NCBI GenBank assembly: GCA_963732865.1
Contig: CAVTBC010000004.1
Span: 992,001 to 1,056,000, forward strand
Reading direction: 5' to 3'
Length of the DNA: 64,000 nucleotides
Source of the DNA: JADLGL01 sp963732865
GTDB lineage: Bacteria > Pseudomonadota > Alphaproteobacteria > Rhizobiales > Kaistiaceae
Position numbers and translations under genes: made by a program. Positions within the stretch are counted from its first letter, which is position 1; each line of letters opens with the position of its first letter. The notes beneath the pieces are model-generated. The model made no database searches, had not been told where the DNA came from, and worked only from the letters and a program-made list of their open reading frames with translations. This document shows, piece by piece, positions 10,126 to 18,327 of the stretch.

Positions 10126-11922
10126 ATGTCGGCTGTCCGCGAGACATCAATTCCGCAGCTTTTTCGCGCGCTGATTGCGGCCGCACTTCTGGCGCTTATG
10201 TCGCTCGCCGCGACCCCGGCGCCGGCACAGACAATCACACCGACCGACGCCGTCACGCGCCTGTTCGAGCAGGAGCAGGACATCAACGATGGCTGGTTCG
10301 GCGAGGCGTTCCTGGCGCAAGTGCCGGTCGAGCGCCTGCGCTCAGTCGTCGATATGCTGACGGCGCAATTCGGTGCGTTTGTCGAAGTGACGGCGGGCGA
10401 CGGCCAACTAACCACGCGCCTTGAGCGAGCAACCATGCCGACGCAAATCGTGCTCGACGCGGACGGTCGCATCATCGGCCTTTCCTTCGGGACGCCGGTG
10501 CCGACCGGGCTCGATCTTGGTGCGCTGGTCGCGCAGATCGCCGCCCTACCGGGCACAAGCTCGGTGCTGGTGACGACGAACGGGACCGTCGTTGCCGGCT
10601 ATCAGGCGGACATGCCGCTGGCAGTTGGCTCGGCCTTCAAGCTCGCGGTGCTGGCGGCTTTGGAGGACGAAGTTGCTGCCGGGCGCCTGCATTGGGATGA
10701 CGTCGTCACGCTCGACCCGGCCCTCCGCTCCGTACCGACCGGTATCCTGCAGGCGTGGCCCGACAGCCCCGTGACCCTGGCCGTGCTTGCCAATCTCATG
10801 ATTTCGATCAGCGACAACACCGCCACCGACAATCTGATCTCGATCCTCAGGCGCGACCGCGTCGAGGCGGTGAGCCCGCGCAACACGCCCTTCCTCACCA
10901 CCGGTGAATTGTTCAGGCTCAAGACGCAGGGCAATGAGGCGCTGCTCCAACAATGGATCGCCGGCGACGAAGACGCGCGGCGCGAACTACTGAAGACGGT
11001 CGATCGGCTGCCGCTGCCGGCTGCGGAGCAGCTTTCGCCGGCCGCCTCACCAGAGGCGGAGTGGCTAATGACCGCCACTGAGATATGCGCGCTACTGCAG
11101 CGCGTCGGCGGCAATCCGGCCTTCGAGATCAATCCGGGCATCGCCGATGCCTCGGACTGGGCGCATGTCGCCTTCAAGGGCGGCTCGGAGGTTGGCGTCC
11201 TCAATCTGTCGACGCTCGTCACCACCGCCGACGGCACCACGCATTGCGTCGTGGCGACGTGGAACAATGACGCCGCGCTGGACGATCAGGCGCTCTTCGT
11301 CCCGTATGGCGGCATCCTTGCGGCGCTTGCCGGCTCCGGCGCATCGGCACCGGCATCGGCGGGGGCACCGAACTCCGCCTATGAGGATGGCACCATCACG
11401 GTCCCAGTGCCGGCCGATTTCACCTTGGCGACCACGGCGGACGAGGTTGCGGTCCAGGGCGTGATCCCGCCCTGCGACGAAGGCTTCGCCGCCTGCATCT
11501 ATTTCTCGGGCAGCGAATATGACGGGACGAATCTGGAGAGCGCCGGCATTCGCATCTCGCTGCGGCCGGACTTGCCGACCAGGGACGCCTGCCTCGGCAC
11601 GCAACCGACCGGCTATGACGAACTCGTTCCGAACATTGGCGCTGCGGCTGGCTACGCCACCAGCGTTTTTGCCGGGCTGGGCGACGGCGGCGCTGGGCAC
11701 TATGCCGCAGGAGATCTCTACCGGCTCGCCGTGGCGGGTAGCTGCTACGAGTTCGAGACGCGGATCGGGCAAACCCAATTCGCGAACTATGATCCGGGCA
11801 CCATTCAGGAATTCACCGCCGATGATGAAGCGGCGTTGCGTTCGGCTCTGGCCGCCATCGTCAATGGCGTGACGCTGGCGGATGGCGCGCCGGTCACTTT
11901 TCCGGAGCCGGCGGGCGACTGA
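10126..11922 (+). CDS. Class A beta-lactamase-like serine hydrolase with extra C-terminal domain
   Basis: A paralogue of the preceding gene, 598 aa. An N-terminal hydrophobic signal (about residues 13-36) ends in APAQ. Catalytic motifs are S169-A-F-K172, SDN at 229-231 and K351-GG. Long stretches match the neighbour (for example LMISISDNTATD and KGGSEVGVLNLS). It lacks the peptidoglycan-binding-like N-terminal part but has an additional region from about residue 410, starting after an Ala/Ser/Pro linker. That region has four scattered Cys and a repeated 'PADFTL'-style beta pattern that I do not recognise. It is presumably periplasmic. Substrate is unknown; the KGG motif is the same unusual variant as in its neighbour. 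Confidence 0.8.
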   Translation: MSAVRETSIPQLFRALIAAALLALMSLAATPAPAQTITPTDAVTRLFEQEQDINDGWFGEAFLAQVPVERLRSVVDMLTAQFGAFVEVTAGDGQLTTRLERATMPTQIVLDADGRIIGLSFGTPVPTGLDLGALVAQIAALPGTSSVLVTTNGTVVAGYQADMPLAVGSAFKLAVLAALEDEVAAGRLHWDDVVTLDPALRSVPTGILQAWPDSPVTLAVLANLMISISDNTATDNLISILRRDRVEAVSPRNTPFLTTGELFRLKTQGNEALLQQWIAGDEDARRELLKTVDRLPLPAAEQLSPAASPEAEWLMTATEICALLQRVGGNPAFEINPGIADASDWAHVAFKGGSEVGVLNLSTLVTTADGTTHCVVATWNNDAALDDQALFVPYGGILAALAGSGASAPASAGAPNSAYEDGTITVPVPADFTLATTADEVAVQGVIPPCDEGFAACIYFSGSEYDGTNLESAGIRISLRPDLPTRDACLGTQPTGYDELVPNIGAAAGYATSVFAGLGDGGAGHYAAGDLYRLAVAGSCYEFETRIGQTQFANYDPGTIQEFTADDEAALRSALAAIVNGVTLADGAPVTFPEPAGD

Positions 11923-11972
11923 GCCCGGCGGCATTCAGGCTGCAGACAGGTTCGCGCTTCAGGGGATTCCGG

Positions 11973-11995
11973 CGCGGGAAATTCTCCCGCGTTTT
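11973..11995 (+). terminator. Probable intrinsic terminator after the serine hydrolase pair
   Basis: A perfect 7-bp stem CGCGGGA / TCCCGCG with loop AATTC is followed immediately by TTTT. It lies 50 bp after the second serine hydrolase stop and 19 bp before the cupredoxin ATG, so it separates the two units or attenuates read-through. Confidence 0.55.
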
Positions 11996-12013
11996 CAGTC
12001 TTCGGAGCAATTC

Positions 12014-12499
12014 ATGAAAATGGGAATGAGACTTTCGCTGCTCGGCCTCGTGGCCGGGCTGGCGCTCTACGGCACCTCGGCCTTCGCCGACCAGACCATC
12101 ACTGTATCTTTGTGGGATCATCCCGGCACGGCGATGTCGATGACCCATGCCATGGGTATGAACGGCGACCCGACCACAGCGGCAATGGGCATCACTGCCG
12201 ATGTGACGACCGTCGCCGCGGGCGAGGTGACGTTCAACGTTACCAACGCTTCCCAGAGCGCAATCCACGAGATGGTCGTGGTCCCGCTGTCGTCGCCGGA
12301 TGCGACGCTCCCCTACGACGCCACGACGATGACGGTCGACGAGGCTGCGGCCGGCACGATAGGCGAGGTTTCCGAACTTGCTCCAGGCACGACCGGCACG
12401 GTCACCCTGCATCTCGACCCCGGCACCTATGCGCTGATCTGCAACATTCCCGGCCACTATTCGGCCGGCATGTGGACGACAATCACCGTCACTCCCTGA
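12014..12499 (+). CDS. Exported cupredoxin (type 1 copper) domain protein
   Basis: A 161-aa protein with a signal peptide (residues 1-24, ending SAFA-D) and one plastocyanin-like domain. Three likely copper ligands sit in the classic spacing CNIPGHYSAGM (Cys-x4-His-x4-Met) near residues 146-156. The fourth is the upstream His of AIHEMVVVP near residue 93. A Met/His-rich segment (MSMTHAMGM) follows the first strand and may also bind metal. Such proteins shuttle electrons or bind copper in the periplasm. No oxidase or copper-resistance gene is adjacent, so the partner is unknown. The start is supported by GGAG 6 bases upstream. Confidence 0.8.
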   Translation: MKMGMRLSLLGLVAGLALYGTSAFADQTITVSLWDHPGTAMSMTHAMGMNGDPTTAAMGITADVTTVAAGEVTFNVTNASQSAIHEMVVVPLSSPDATLPYDATTMTVDEAAAGTIGEVSELAPGTTGTVTLHLDPGTYALICNIPGHYSAGMWTTITVTP

Positions 12500-12698
12500 C
12501 AGCCCGCACCGGAGGCAGCACGGCACCGCGGGGCTGTGCTGCCGCCAGCGTCTCATGCCGCGAGATAGTCGGGTGAAATCCCGTTCGTCGGTTGTCGTCG
12601 GCGCCCAACCTCTCCAAGCTTCCGGCCTGATGCTTGCAGCGTTGCGGCGGGCAGCACTGGACAGAACTCCGACGGGCAAGAAAACAAGGAGATCCCCG

Positions 12699-12929
12699 AT
12701 GAGCGAAGAAGACAAGGCGACCGAGACCAAGCCTGAAAAGCCGAAGATGTCCTGGTTTCTCGGCATCGGCGCCGGCGTCGGGGTCGCAACGATGCTGATC
12801 CTCAATTCGGTGACCGATGGATCGGTGCCGGGCGGGGCGCTCGGCGGGGCGATCGGAGCGGTGGTCGGCATCGTTGCCGGCGCGGTGGTCGAGTGGATGG
12901 TGACCGGCAAACGGCCGCGTTTGATGTGA
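12699..12929 (+). CDS. Small membrane protein, glycine-rich helix pair
   Basis: Encodes 76 aa. The N-terminus is charged (SEEDKATETKPEKPK), followed by two glycine-rich hydrophobic helices at about residues 17-37 and 44-66, and a basic tail (GKRPRL). AAGGAG lies 7 bases upstream of the ATG, supporting this start over the long upstream frame extension. No family assigned. It stands alone between the cupredoxin and ettA genes on the same strand. Confidence 0.65.
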   Translation: MSEEDKATETKPEKPKMSWFLGIGAGVGVATMLILNSVTDGSVPGGALGGAIGAVVGIVAGAVVEWMVTGKRPRLM

Positions 12930-13063
12930 GCGGCGCCGGGGTGTGAGAGCTGCTGGCGGTTGAAGGCGTAGCTTCTTTCGCCTAGAACGCGGCCAACGTT
13001 CTCCCGACATAGACAGTGGTGCGCCACGGCCCATAGCCGGCGGCGGCCTTTCGGAGTCACCCA

Positions 13064-14716
13064 ATGGCACGTCAATTCATTTATCACATGGACGCCCTGT
13101 CGAAGGCCTATTCGGGCGGCAAGAAGGTTCTCGACGGCATCCATTTGTCCTTCTACCCGGACGCCAAGATCGGCGTCCTCGGCCCCAACGGTTCGGGCAA
13201 GTCGACGTTGCTGCGCATCATGGCGGGCATCGACAAGGAATTCACCGGCGAAGCCTGGCTCGCCGAAGGCGCCACCGTCGGTTACCTGTCGCAGGAGCCA
13301 CCGCTCGATCCGACCAAGGACGTTACCGGCAATGTGATGGAAGGGGTCGCCAAGAAGAAGGCGATCCTCGACCGCTACAACGAGCTGATGATGAACTACT
13401 CGGACGAGACGGCCGACGAGGGCGCCAAGCTTCAGGACGAGATCGACAGCCAGAATCTGTGGGACCTCGATGCGCAGGTCGAGCAGGCGATGGACGCGCT
13501 GCGCTGCCCGCCGGGCGATGCCGACGTCACGCGTCTGTCAGGCGGCGAGAAACGCCGCGTGGCGCTGTGCAAGCTCCTGCTCGAACAGCCGGACCTGCTG
13601 CTGCTGGACGAGCCGACCAACCATCTCGACGCCGAGACGGTGCATTGGCTGGAGGCGCATCTGCGCAACTATCCGGGCGCGATCCTGATCGTCACCCATG
13701 ACCGCTATTTCCTCGACAACGTAACCGGCTGGATCCTCGAACTCGATCGCGGCCGCGGTCTGCCCTATGAGGGCAACTACTCGGCCTATCTCGACAAGAA
13801 GGCCAAGCGCATGGCGCAGGAAGGCCGCGAGGATGCGGCGCGCCAGCGGGCGATCAACGCCGAGCGCGAATGGATTGCCGCCTCGCCGAAGGCACGCCAG
13901 ACGAAGTCGAAGGCGCGTATCAATGCCTATGAGGAACTGGTCAAGCGCAGCGAAGACCGCCGTCCCGGCGATGTGCAGATCGTGATCCCCGCCGGCGAAC
14001 GGCTGGGGCAGAACGTCATCGATCTTGAAGGCGTGACCAAGGGCTTCGACGATCGCCTGCTGATCGATGACCTGACCTTCAAGCTGCCGCCGGGCGGCAT
14101 TGTCGGCGTCATCGGCCCGAACGGCGTCGGCAAGACGACGCTGTTCAAGATGATCATCGGCGAGGAGAAACCCGACGCCGGCACGATCAAGATCGGCGAG
14201 ACCGTGCATCTCGGCTATGTCGACCAGAACCGCACGCTCGATCCGAACCGGACCGTGTGGGAGGAGATCTCCGATGGCCAGGACATCATCAAGCTCGGCA
14301 AGCGCGAGGTCAATTCGCGCGCCTATGTCGGCGCCTTCAACTTCAAGGGCGGCGATCAGCAGCAGCCGGTAGGTACGCTGTCAGGCGGTCAGCGCAACCG
14401 CGTCCATCTCGCCAAGCTGCTGAAGAGCGGCTCCAACGTTCTCCTCCTCGATGAACCGACCAACGACCTCGACACGGAGACGCTGGGGGCGCTGGAGGAA
14501 GCGCTGGAAGATTATGCCGGCTGCGCCGTGATAATCTCGCATGACCGCATGTTCCTCGACCGCATGGCGACGCACATGCTCGCCTTCGAAGGCGACAGCC
14601 ATGTCGAATGGTTCGAGGGCAATTTCGCCGACTATGAGGAAGACAAGAAACGCCGCCTCGGCGACGATGCAGTGATGCCGAAGCGCATCAAATACAAGCA
14701 GTTCTCACGGGCTTGA
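13064..14716 (+). CDS. ettA: ABC-F translation factor EttA (energy-dependent translational throttle)
   Basis: A soluble ABC-F ATPase of 550 aa. It binds the ribosomal E site and couples ATP level to the first steps of elongation. It has two ATPase domains and no membrane segment. Domain one has Walker A GPNGSGKST (about 41-49), signature LSGGEKRR and Walker B DEPTNHLD. Domain two has GPNGVGKTT, LSGGQRNR and DEPTNDLD. The inter-domain linker carries the basic, Arg/Lys-rich helix (KARQTKSKARINAYEEL) typical of the P-site-tRNA interaction motif. Length and layout match EttA rather than Uup or resistance-type ABC-F proteins. Confidence 0.93.
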   Translation: MARQFIYHMDALSKAYSGGKKVLDGIHLSFYPDAKIGVLGPNGSGKSTLLRIMAGIDKEFTGEAWLAEGATVGYLSQEPPLDPTKDVTGNVMEGVAKKKAILDRYNELMMNYSDETADEGAKLQDEIDSQNLWDLDAQVEQAMDALRCPPGDADVTRLSGGEKRRVALCKLLLEQPDLLLLDEPTNHLDAETVHWLEAHLRNYPGAILIVTHDRYFLDNVTGWILELDRGRGLPYEGNYSAYLDKKAKRMAQEGREDAARQRAINAEREWIAASPKARQTKSKARINAYEELVKRSEDRRPGDVQIVIPAGERLGQNVIDLEGVTKGFDDRLLIDDLTFKLPPGGIVGVIGPNGVGKTTLFKMIIGEEKPDAGTIKIGETVHLGYVDQNRTLDPNRTVWEEISDGQDIIKLGKREVNSRAYVGAFNFKGGDQQQPVGTLSGGQRNRVHLAKLLKSGSNVLLLDEPTNDLDTETLGALEEALEDYAGCAVIISHDRMFLDRMATHMLAFEGDSHVEWFEGNFADYEEDKKRRLGDDAVMPKRIKYKQFSRA

Positions 14717-14723
14717 GCGGCAG

Positions 14724-15479
14724 CTACGGCGTTCGTCGTTTGAGCGTCACGGCCCCGAGCGCGAGGGCGACGACGATGCAGGCGACGACAATGCCGAAGT
14801 CGCGCCACATCGTTCCGGTCGCTTCGGCATTGGCGCCGACTTCCTGCAGCGCCTCGACGGCGTAGGTGAGCGGGAAGGCGCTGGACAGCGATTGCAGCCA
14901 GTCAGCCATCTGATCGCGCGCAACGAAGAGGCCACAGAGCAGCGCCTGGGGGAACACCACCAGCGGCATGAACTGGACAGCCTGGAACTCGGTTCGCGCG
15001 AATGCGCTGAAGAAGAGGCCAAGGGCGACGCCGAGGACGGCGTTGGCCACGGCGATCAAGACGACGAACTCGGCGCCGCCCGCTGTGTCGAGTCCGAGCA
15101 GCAAATACGCGACGCCGGTGACGACAACGGCCTGAACCGTCGCGGCGATGGCGAAGGCGACGCCATAGCCGAACAGCAGGTCGAGGCGGCTGATCGGTGA
15201 GACGAGGAGCCGCTCGAGCGTTCCGGTCGTCCGTTCGCGCAGCATGGCCACGCTGGTCACGACGAACATCAGAATGAACGGGAATATACCGAGCATCAGC
15301 AGTGCGATGCGGTCGAATATCTGGGGCATGGGCGAGCCAGCCGGCGGCGCCGGAAACATGTAGTAGAGCAGCGTCATCAGAATGACTGGCACGACGAGCA
15401 GCAGCGCCAGTGTCTGCCGGTCGTGGCTCAATTGGTGCAGGATGCGCACCGTGGTGGCGGCGAGGGCGCGGGTGCTCAT
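14724..15479 (-). CDS. ABC-2 type transporter permease
   Basis: A 251-aa integral membrane subunit with about six helices: near residues 25-45, 60-82, 100-125, 135-158, 170-190 and 225-245. The cytoplasmic segment RERTTGTLERLLVSPISRLD is typical of ABC-2 permeases of the NodJ/YadH type. It is paired with the ATPase gene upstream: the reading frames overlap by 4 bases, so they are translationally coupled and form an exporter. The substrate (drug, polysaccharide or lipid) cannot be told. It converges on ettA with a 7-bp gap. Confidence 0.88.
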   Translation of the reverse strand: MSTRALAATTVRILHQLSHDRQTLALLLVVPVILMTLLYYMFPAPPAGSPMPQIFDRIALLMLGIFPFILMFVVTSVAMLRERTTGTLERLLVSPISRLDLLFGYGVAFAIAATVQAVVVTGVAYLLLGLDTAGGAEFVVLIAVANAVLGVALGLFFSAFARTEFQAVQFMPLVVFPQALLCGLFVARDQMADWLQSLSSAFPLTYAVEALQEVGANAEATGTMWRDFGIVVACIVVALALGAVTLKRRTP

Positions 15480-16201
15480 GCCGGCTCCCTCTCATGAGCG
15501 CGGATCAGGCGCAGGAACGCCTCGCCGAGGTTGTCGGTTTGCGCGCTCGTTCGGATTTCGGCGGGGGTTCCGTCGGCGATCAGATCGCCTTCCCGGATCA
15601 GCAGCAGCCGGTCGCAGCGGGCGGCCTCATCCATCACATGGCTGGAGACGAGGAGCGTCACCCCGCTTTCGGCCAGGGCGTGAAACTGTGACCACAGATC
15701 CTCGCGCAGGATCGGGTCCTGACCGACGGTCGGCTCGTCCAGGACGAGGAGATCGGGTTTGGCGATGATGGCGCAGGCGAGGGAGGCTCTGCTCATCTGG
15801 CCGCCGGAGAGATGGCCAACCAACTGGTCTGCCGCCTCGGTGAGGCCGACATCGGAAATGGCCTGCCCGGCCGCCGCGGCATCCATGCCGTAGATCGATG
15901 CGAAATAGCGGGCGTTCTGCCGGACCGTGAGGTCGCCATAGACGCTGGGCGCTTGGGTGACGTAGCCGATCCGCCGGCGCAACGCCGGCGATCCGGCCGG
16001 CAGGCCAAAGATCGTAATGCTGCCGGAGGCGACGATCTGCGCACCGACAATGGAGCGCAGCAAGGTCGTCTTGCCGCTGCCGCTCGGACCCAGAACACCA
16101 GTGACGCGTCCGGCCTCGACGGTACAGTTGAGGCCGTGGAGCACGGACTTGTGGCCGCGCTTGACGGTGAGGTTCGTGACCGTAATCGCGTTATCCATCA
16201 A
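15476..16201 (-). CDS. ABC transporter ATP-binding protein (exporter)
   Basis: A 241-aa nucleotide-binding subunit with Walker A GPSGSGKTT (about residues 37-45), Q-loop YVTQAPS, signature LSGGQMSR and Walker B LLVLDEPT, then H-loop SSHVMDEA. It belongs with the DrrA/CcmA/NodI-like ATPases that power ABC-2 permeases, here the overlapping downstream gene. The pair is divergent from luxR with about 216 bp between them. No substrate-binding protein is present, consistent with export. Confidence 0.92.
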   Translation of the reverse strand: MMDNAITVTNLTVKRGHKSVLHGLNCTVEAGRVTGVLGPSGSGKTTLLRSIVGAQIVASGSITIFGLPAGSPALRRRIGYVTQAPSVYGDLTVRQNARYFASIYGMDAAAAGQAISDVGLTEAADQLVGHLSGGQMSRASLACAIIAKPDLLVLDEPTVGQDPILREDLWSQFHALAESGVTLLVSSHVMDEAARCDRLLLIREGDLIADGTPAEIRTSAQTDNLGEAFLRLIRAHEREPA

Positions 16202-16417
16202 GCCTCTCGGGCTACGGCACGCGTCAGGAAGGCAATGCTAGGCCATTCCGGGCAGTTTGGCGAAAGGCGCTGTGGACAGAAGCCTGCCTGTCTCGGGAGC
16301 AAAGGATTTCCTGCTTTGCACCTTAATGCGGCTACAAACCGCAGCCGATTTCATGCAGAGTATCGGGACGACCAAAGAGGGGGCGTGGCCCGCAAGGGCG
16401 GCGCTTGGCGCGGGTGC

Positions 16418-17167
16418 ATGGCCGTACTTGATCGGACGGGCGACGAGCTCTTCGAGCTGATCGACAAGATCAGCCAATCAGACAAGCTGATGGAGGGCCA
16501 TGAGGTCCTGAAGTCGGCGCTGAATTCGTATGGCCTGGAGCACGTCGTCTATATCGCCGTGAACCTGCCGACCGAGAAGCGGCCGACGCCGCTAGTGGCC
16601 ATGACCTACTCGGCCGAGTGGCAGAAGCACTACGCGCAGAACGACTATGTCGACATCGATCCGGTGGTGAAGGCCGGGATCGGCGGCATCCTGCCGGTCG
16701 ACTGGGCGTCGCTCAACAAGGGCCACCCGACGGTCAAGCGCTTCTTCGGCGAGGCGCAGGAATTCAAGGTCGGCGGGCAGGGGCTCTCGATCCCGGTGCG
16801 TGGACGGCACGGCGAATTCGCCCTGTTCAGCGTCACCTCGCATATGTCGCCGGCGGAATGGGAGCGCCTGAAGAACCGGTACATGCGGGACTTCATGCTG
16901 CTCGCCTATAACTTCCACTCCTTCGCGCTCAATGCTGAACACATTGAGGAGGGCGACGAATATCGCGACAAGCTCTCCTTCCGCGAGGTCGAATCCCTGC
17001 GCTGGACGGCGATGGGGAAATCGGCGTGGGACGCCGGGCAGATCATGGGTGTCAGCGAACGGACAGTGAAGTTTCATCTGGAAAACGCCCGCGCCAAGCT
17101 GCGCGCCATGAACACGACGCACGCGGTCTCCAAGGCTGTTAGCCTTAATCTGATCACGCTGTTCTAG
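16418..17167 (+). CDS. LuxR-family autoinducer-binding transcriptional regulator
   Basis: Quorum-sensing regulator of 249 aa. The N-terminal autoinducer-binding domain (about residues 20-170) keeps the ligand-pocket set W68, Y72, D81, P82 and W96. Their spacing matches TraR W57, Y61, D70, P71 and W85 exactly. The LuxR-type helix-turn-helix is at about 185-245 (SAWDAGQIMGVSERTVKFHL). It probably binds an acyl-homoserine lactone made by the adjacent LuxI-type enzyme and acts on the lux box at 17255. The start at 16418 gives the family length. An in-frame GTG at 16385 sits close behind AGAGGGG and is an alternative. The open frame continues far upstream, antisense to the ABC ATPase, without meaning. 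Confidence 0.92.
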   Translation: MAVLDRTGDELFELIDKISQSDKLMEGHEVLKSALNSYGLEHVVYIAVNLPTEKRPTPLVAMTYSAEWQKHYAQNDYVDIDPVVKAGIGGILPVDWASLNKGHPTVKRFFGEAQEFKVGGQGLSIPVRGRHGEFALFSVTSHMSPAEWERLKNRYMRDFMLLAYNFHSFALNAEHIEEGDEYRDKLSFREVESLRWTAMGKSAWDAGQIMGVSERTVKFHLENARAKLRAMNTTHAVSKAVSLNLITLF

Positions 17168-17254
17168 CGGCACCACGCGTTAGAATTGGCTGCTTCTCGC
17201 TAATCTTTTCTTCGCATCGTTGAGGTTTGCTCCATCCGCCGCGAGGCGTGGCGC

Positions 17255-17274
17255 ACCTGCCCTTTCGGACAGGT
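17255..17274 (+). promoter_or_regulatory. lux box upstream of luxI homologue
   Basis: ACCTGCCCTTTCGGACAGGT is a 20-bp imperfect dyad (7 of 10 base pairs symmetrical, with the outer ACCTG/CAGGT perfect). It closely resembles the lux-type boxes bound by LuxR/LasR-family regulators. It ends 69 bp before the luxI start. A possible -10 (GACTAG at 17293-17298) would place the box next to or over -35, the usual activating position. A good ribosome-binding site (GGGGAAAGG, 17326-17334) follows. Confidence 0.75.
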
Positions 17275-17343
17275 GGCCGCGGCCTGCGCTCGGACTAGTG
17301 TTGCTTCGGCGCTCGGGACGCGGCTGGGGGAAAGGTACTGCGT

Positions 17344-17988
17344 ATGATTAGGCTTCTCCAAGGCCACCAAAGGTCGATGTATCCGGACGATTTTGAGGCA
17401 ATGCATCAGCTGCGCCGTAAGGTTTTCCACGATCGCATGCGGTGGGATGTGTCGGTGATCCGCGATTGGGAGATCGACGGATTCGATGCGTTCGATCCGC
17501 TCTATCTGCTGTCGGTCGATGAAATGGGCCGGATCGTCGGCACGCTTCGGCTTCTGCCGACCACCGGCTTCACCATGATCAACGACGTCTTTTCGGAGCT
17601 GCTGCCGGACGGCGCGCCGATCGTCAGCCCGCTGATCTGGGAATCGAGCCGCTTTGCGGTGGACCGCGACGCCGACGTTCCGATCGGGCCGAACGGCGTC
17701 AGCCGGGCGACCGTGGAACTCGGCCTCGGGATGAATGCGATCGGCATGCGCGTCGGGCTGACGCATGTGGTCACCGTCTATGACGCGCTGGTTCATCGCG
17801 CGCTGAAACGCGCCCATTGCGCGGGCGAGCCGATCGCGCCGCCGAAGAAGCTCGGCGGCACGCTCAGCTATGCGGTGCTCTACGATGTCGGCCCGGAAAC
17901 GGACGCCGACGTGCGCGCCGTCAGCGGGATCAATGGCGACATCTTCGAGGAGTCGAGCCAAGCCGGGCTCCAGCTCGAGGTCGCATGA
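17344..17988 (+). CDS. Acyl-homoserine-lactone synthase (LuxI family)
   Basis: Makes the diffusible autoinducer from S-adenosylmethionine and an acyl-ACP (or acyl-CoA). At 214 aa it has the expected length. All LuxI invariant residues appear at positions offset by one from LuxI: R24, F28, W34, E43, D45, D48, R69, F83, E100 and R103, seen in LRRKVFHDRMRWDV, WEIDGFD, GTLRLLPTTG and IWESSRF. Thr73/Thr74 after LLP do not settle the acyl chain. It lies 176 bp behind luxR on the same strand, with its own lux box, implying positive autoregulation. Confidence 0.95.
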   Translation: MIRLLQGHQRSMYPDDFEAMHQLRRKVFHDRMRWDVSVIRDWEIDGFDAFDPLYLLSVDEMGRIVGTLRLLPTTGFTMINDVFSELLPDGAPIVSPLIWESSRFAVDRDADVPIGPNGVSRATVELGLGMNAIGMRVGLTHVVTVYDALVHRALKRAHCAGEPIAPPKKLGGTLSYAVLYDVGPETDADVRAVSGINGDIFEESSQAGLQLEVA

Positions 17989-18327
17989 AGATGAACGGAT
18001 GCAGCGAAAAGCGGCATTCCCGTTCGCCCAACCCTGGCGGGATCGTGCTGGCAGATTGAGGCCACGGCCGCTGACCCGAGTCCCCTCTCGGAGTTGTGCC
18101 GGCTGCCACGCGATCCCGTCAGGACCTTCTACAAAGCAAGGTTCCGCGTAACCAGCGCCCTCGCGAGGGTGTGATCGGCGGTGGCATGGTCATGGCCGCG
18201 GGGCATCGAAGGCGGCGGCGCGCGCTTTATGGCAACGCTAACGCTTTCGCGCTAAACACGCGCACGTTTTCAGCGTCCGTAGCGTCGATTCCGGCGCGCG
18301 TGACGGTTCCATCGACGAGGCGCGCCT
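17989..18327. other. Intergenic region between luxI and trkH
   Basis: These 339 bp contain no convincing gene. They include a perfect 12-bp palindrome CCCTCGCGAGGG (18158-18169) of unknown meaning. No U-rich terminator is apparent after luxI. The trkH promoter presumably lies here but no clear -35/-10 pair stands out. Confidence 0.5.

Noticed and set aside
16274..16291. GACAG-N8-CTGTC dyad upstream of luxR, considered as a second lux box
   Set aside because: The arms are in the opposite order to a lux box (CTG…CAG), and the match is short.
15812..16417. Upstream extension of the luxR reading frame (about 200 codons)
   Set aside because: Antisense to the ABC ATPase gene; no similarity to LuxR N-termini, while ATG 16418 gives the normal length.
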